DNA from: Microglena sp. YARC
Lineage: Eukaryota; Chlorophyta; Chlorophyceae; Chlamydomonadales; Chlamydomonadaceae
Direction: 5' to 3'
Assembly: GCA_022414725.1 (NCBI GenBank)
Contig: CM039462.1
Span: forward strand, 55,426,624 to 55,490,623
DNA length: 64,000 nt
The position numbers and the translations under genes are program-made. Of the stretch, positions 62,933 to 64,000 are shown piece by piece; the stretch's first letter is position 1, and each line of letters starts with the position of its first letter. The notes under the pieces are model-generated. The model was not told the origin of the DNA. It ran no database searches and saw only the letters and a program-made list of their open reading frames with translations.

Positions 62933-63751
62933 TTAGGGCGTGTTTCGAGTGGACCAAATAGTTCAACTGTGGGCGCCAGCGTGGCACGAGTGTTTCCAGT
63001 GGGCACAGTTCAACTTCAACAGTTCAACTTTTTGCTGATGTGGCACGCCAGGTGGGCAGCCACGTCAGGGTTTGTCCGTCGCCCCCCCCCCTCAACAGTT
63101 CAACTGTTGAGAAATCCCGAACACCCCCCCCCCCGTTCGGGATTGCTCAACAATCAACTATTTTGGGGGGAGGGCGGTGGACAATTTCGAGGGAGGGCGG
63201 TGGACAAAATCACAAAAGTGATACAGCAGCGAGCATCTTCGCAGATTCTCCCCGAGATCTGTCAACACGCCCCGAGTTGCGAGTAATTGGGAGCCAATTT
63301 CAAGTTGGATGGGCGAAGACATGAAAGGACCTCCAACTGGTTGGAAACAAGCTGTTAGGGCGTGTTTCGAGTGGACCAAATAGTTCAACTGTGGGCGCCA
63401 GCGTGGCACGAGTGTTTCCAGTGGGCACAGTTCAACTTCAACAGTTCAACTTTTTGCTGATGTGGCACGCCAGGTGGGCAGCCACGTCAGGGTTTGTCCG
63501 TCGCCCCCCCCCCCCCTCAACAGTTCAACTGTTGAGAAATCCCGAACACCCCCCCCCCCGTTCGGGATTGCTCAACAATCAACTATTTTGGGGGGAGGGC
63601 GGTGGACAATTTCGAGGGAGGGCGGTGGACAAAATCACAAAAGTGATACAGCAGCGAGCATCTTCGCAGATTCTCCCCGAGATCTGTCAACACGCCCCGA
63701 GTTGCGAGTAATTGGGAGCCAATTTCAAGTTGGATGGGCGAAGACATGAAA
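62905..63751 (+). repeat. 422-bp tandem duplication
   Basis: Copy 1 is 62905-63326 and copy 2 is 63327-63751. They are almost identical apart from the length of a C run. The unit begins inside the right TIR of the Harbinger-type element and includes CAACAGTTCAACT palindromic motifs. Confidence 0.92.
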
Positions 63752-64000
63752 GAAAGGCGGGAATTAACCAGTTCGAATGGTGATAGCGAGAGCCACAGAT
63801 TCGACCAAAATTTCAATGTGACCACCCGATCCATTCGACCGGACAGAGCAGATGCAGAAGCGGCAGCGGCAGGAGGAGCAAGAGAACAGATGGAAGTGAA
63901 GAGCGCAGCGAAATAATACACTGGCGGTGATAAGCGGTGGATGCGGTGATTTGAGGAAACTTCGAGCAAGCTGCATGCACTTGCAGCGAGGGGGGCAGGG
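63752..64000. other. Window end, unassigned
   Basis: A plus-strand reading from the ATG at 63746 (MKERRELTSSNGDSESHRFD) stays open to 63916 but has no known domain. Confidence 0.25.

Overview
This is a repeat-dense piece of a nuclear genome from a eukaryote. Genes are sparse and split by GT-AG introns. Most of the window is transposable elements (copia LTR, non-LTR, PIF/Harbinger, hAT and foldback types), minisatellites, microsatellites and unusually long poly(dG)/poly(dC) runs, plus a 1000-base assembly gap. No bacterial operons, rRNA genes or CRISPR arrays are visible. The host cannot be fixed from the sequence. The non-LTR C-terminus, a protein resembling giant-virus/protist endonucleases and a GT31-type glycosyltransferase together suggest a large-genome alga, probably of the green lineage. 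One degraded gene resembles a family I know from mushroom-forming fungi, so a fungal host is the main alternative.

Layout. 0-5 kb: the internal part and 3' LTR of a copia-like element that encodes gag and protease but no pol. 5-12 kb: a TIR transposon copy swollen by an 8-bp array, a 189-bp satellite with three-monomer higher-order structure, and a 21-bp array. 13.5-18.2 kb: a minus-strand GT31-like gene in at least two exons. Both exons have duplicated splice-junction segments, and a 0.85-kb minisatellite abuts the first. 19.5-23.6 kb: a large minus-strand zinc-finger gene, probably mobile-element derived, broken by one stop and about four frameshifts. 25-30.5 kb: a tRNA-like SINE head, a small minus-strand exon flanked on both sides by minisatellites, and degenerate tetranucleotide repeats. 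30.6-37.2 kb: a LINE 3' end, a PIF/Harbinger element with TAA duplications, a solo LTR with a 5-bp duplication, a second Harbinger copy split by other DNA, and a hAT element with a perfect 8-bp duplication.

38-43 kb: a foldback, a 68-bp minisatellite, a three-exon minus-strand gene of unknown function whose splice phases agree, and an endonuclease-like gene with an acidic tandem-repeat tail broken by an indel. 43-45 kb: TIR and foldback elements, including a perfect 50-bp palindrome. 45-52.4 kb: consecutive strand-asymmetric microsatellites (AAGG, then the gap, ATGG, TATG, GGGA). 52.4-58 kb: decayed sequence with coding-like patches and short tandem repeats. 58-64 kb: an inverted, complete copy of the 5-12 kb transposon, a second copy of two other families (one with a nested TIR insertion), a third Harbinger copy with an intact short ORF, and a 422-bp tandem duplication.

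There is no pathway shared by these genes. The common theme is mobile DNA and tandem amplification. In at least two genes the amplified unit includes a splice junction and adjacent exon sequence.
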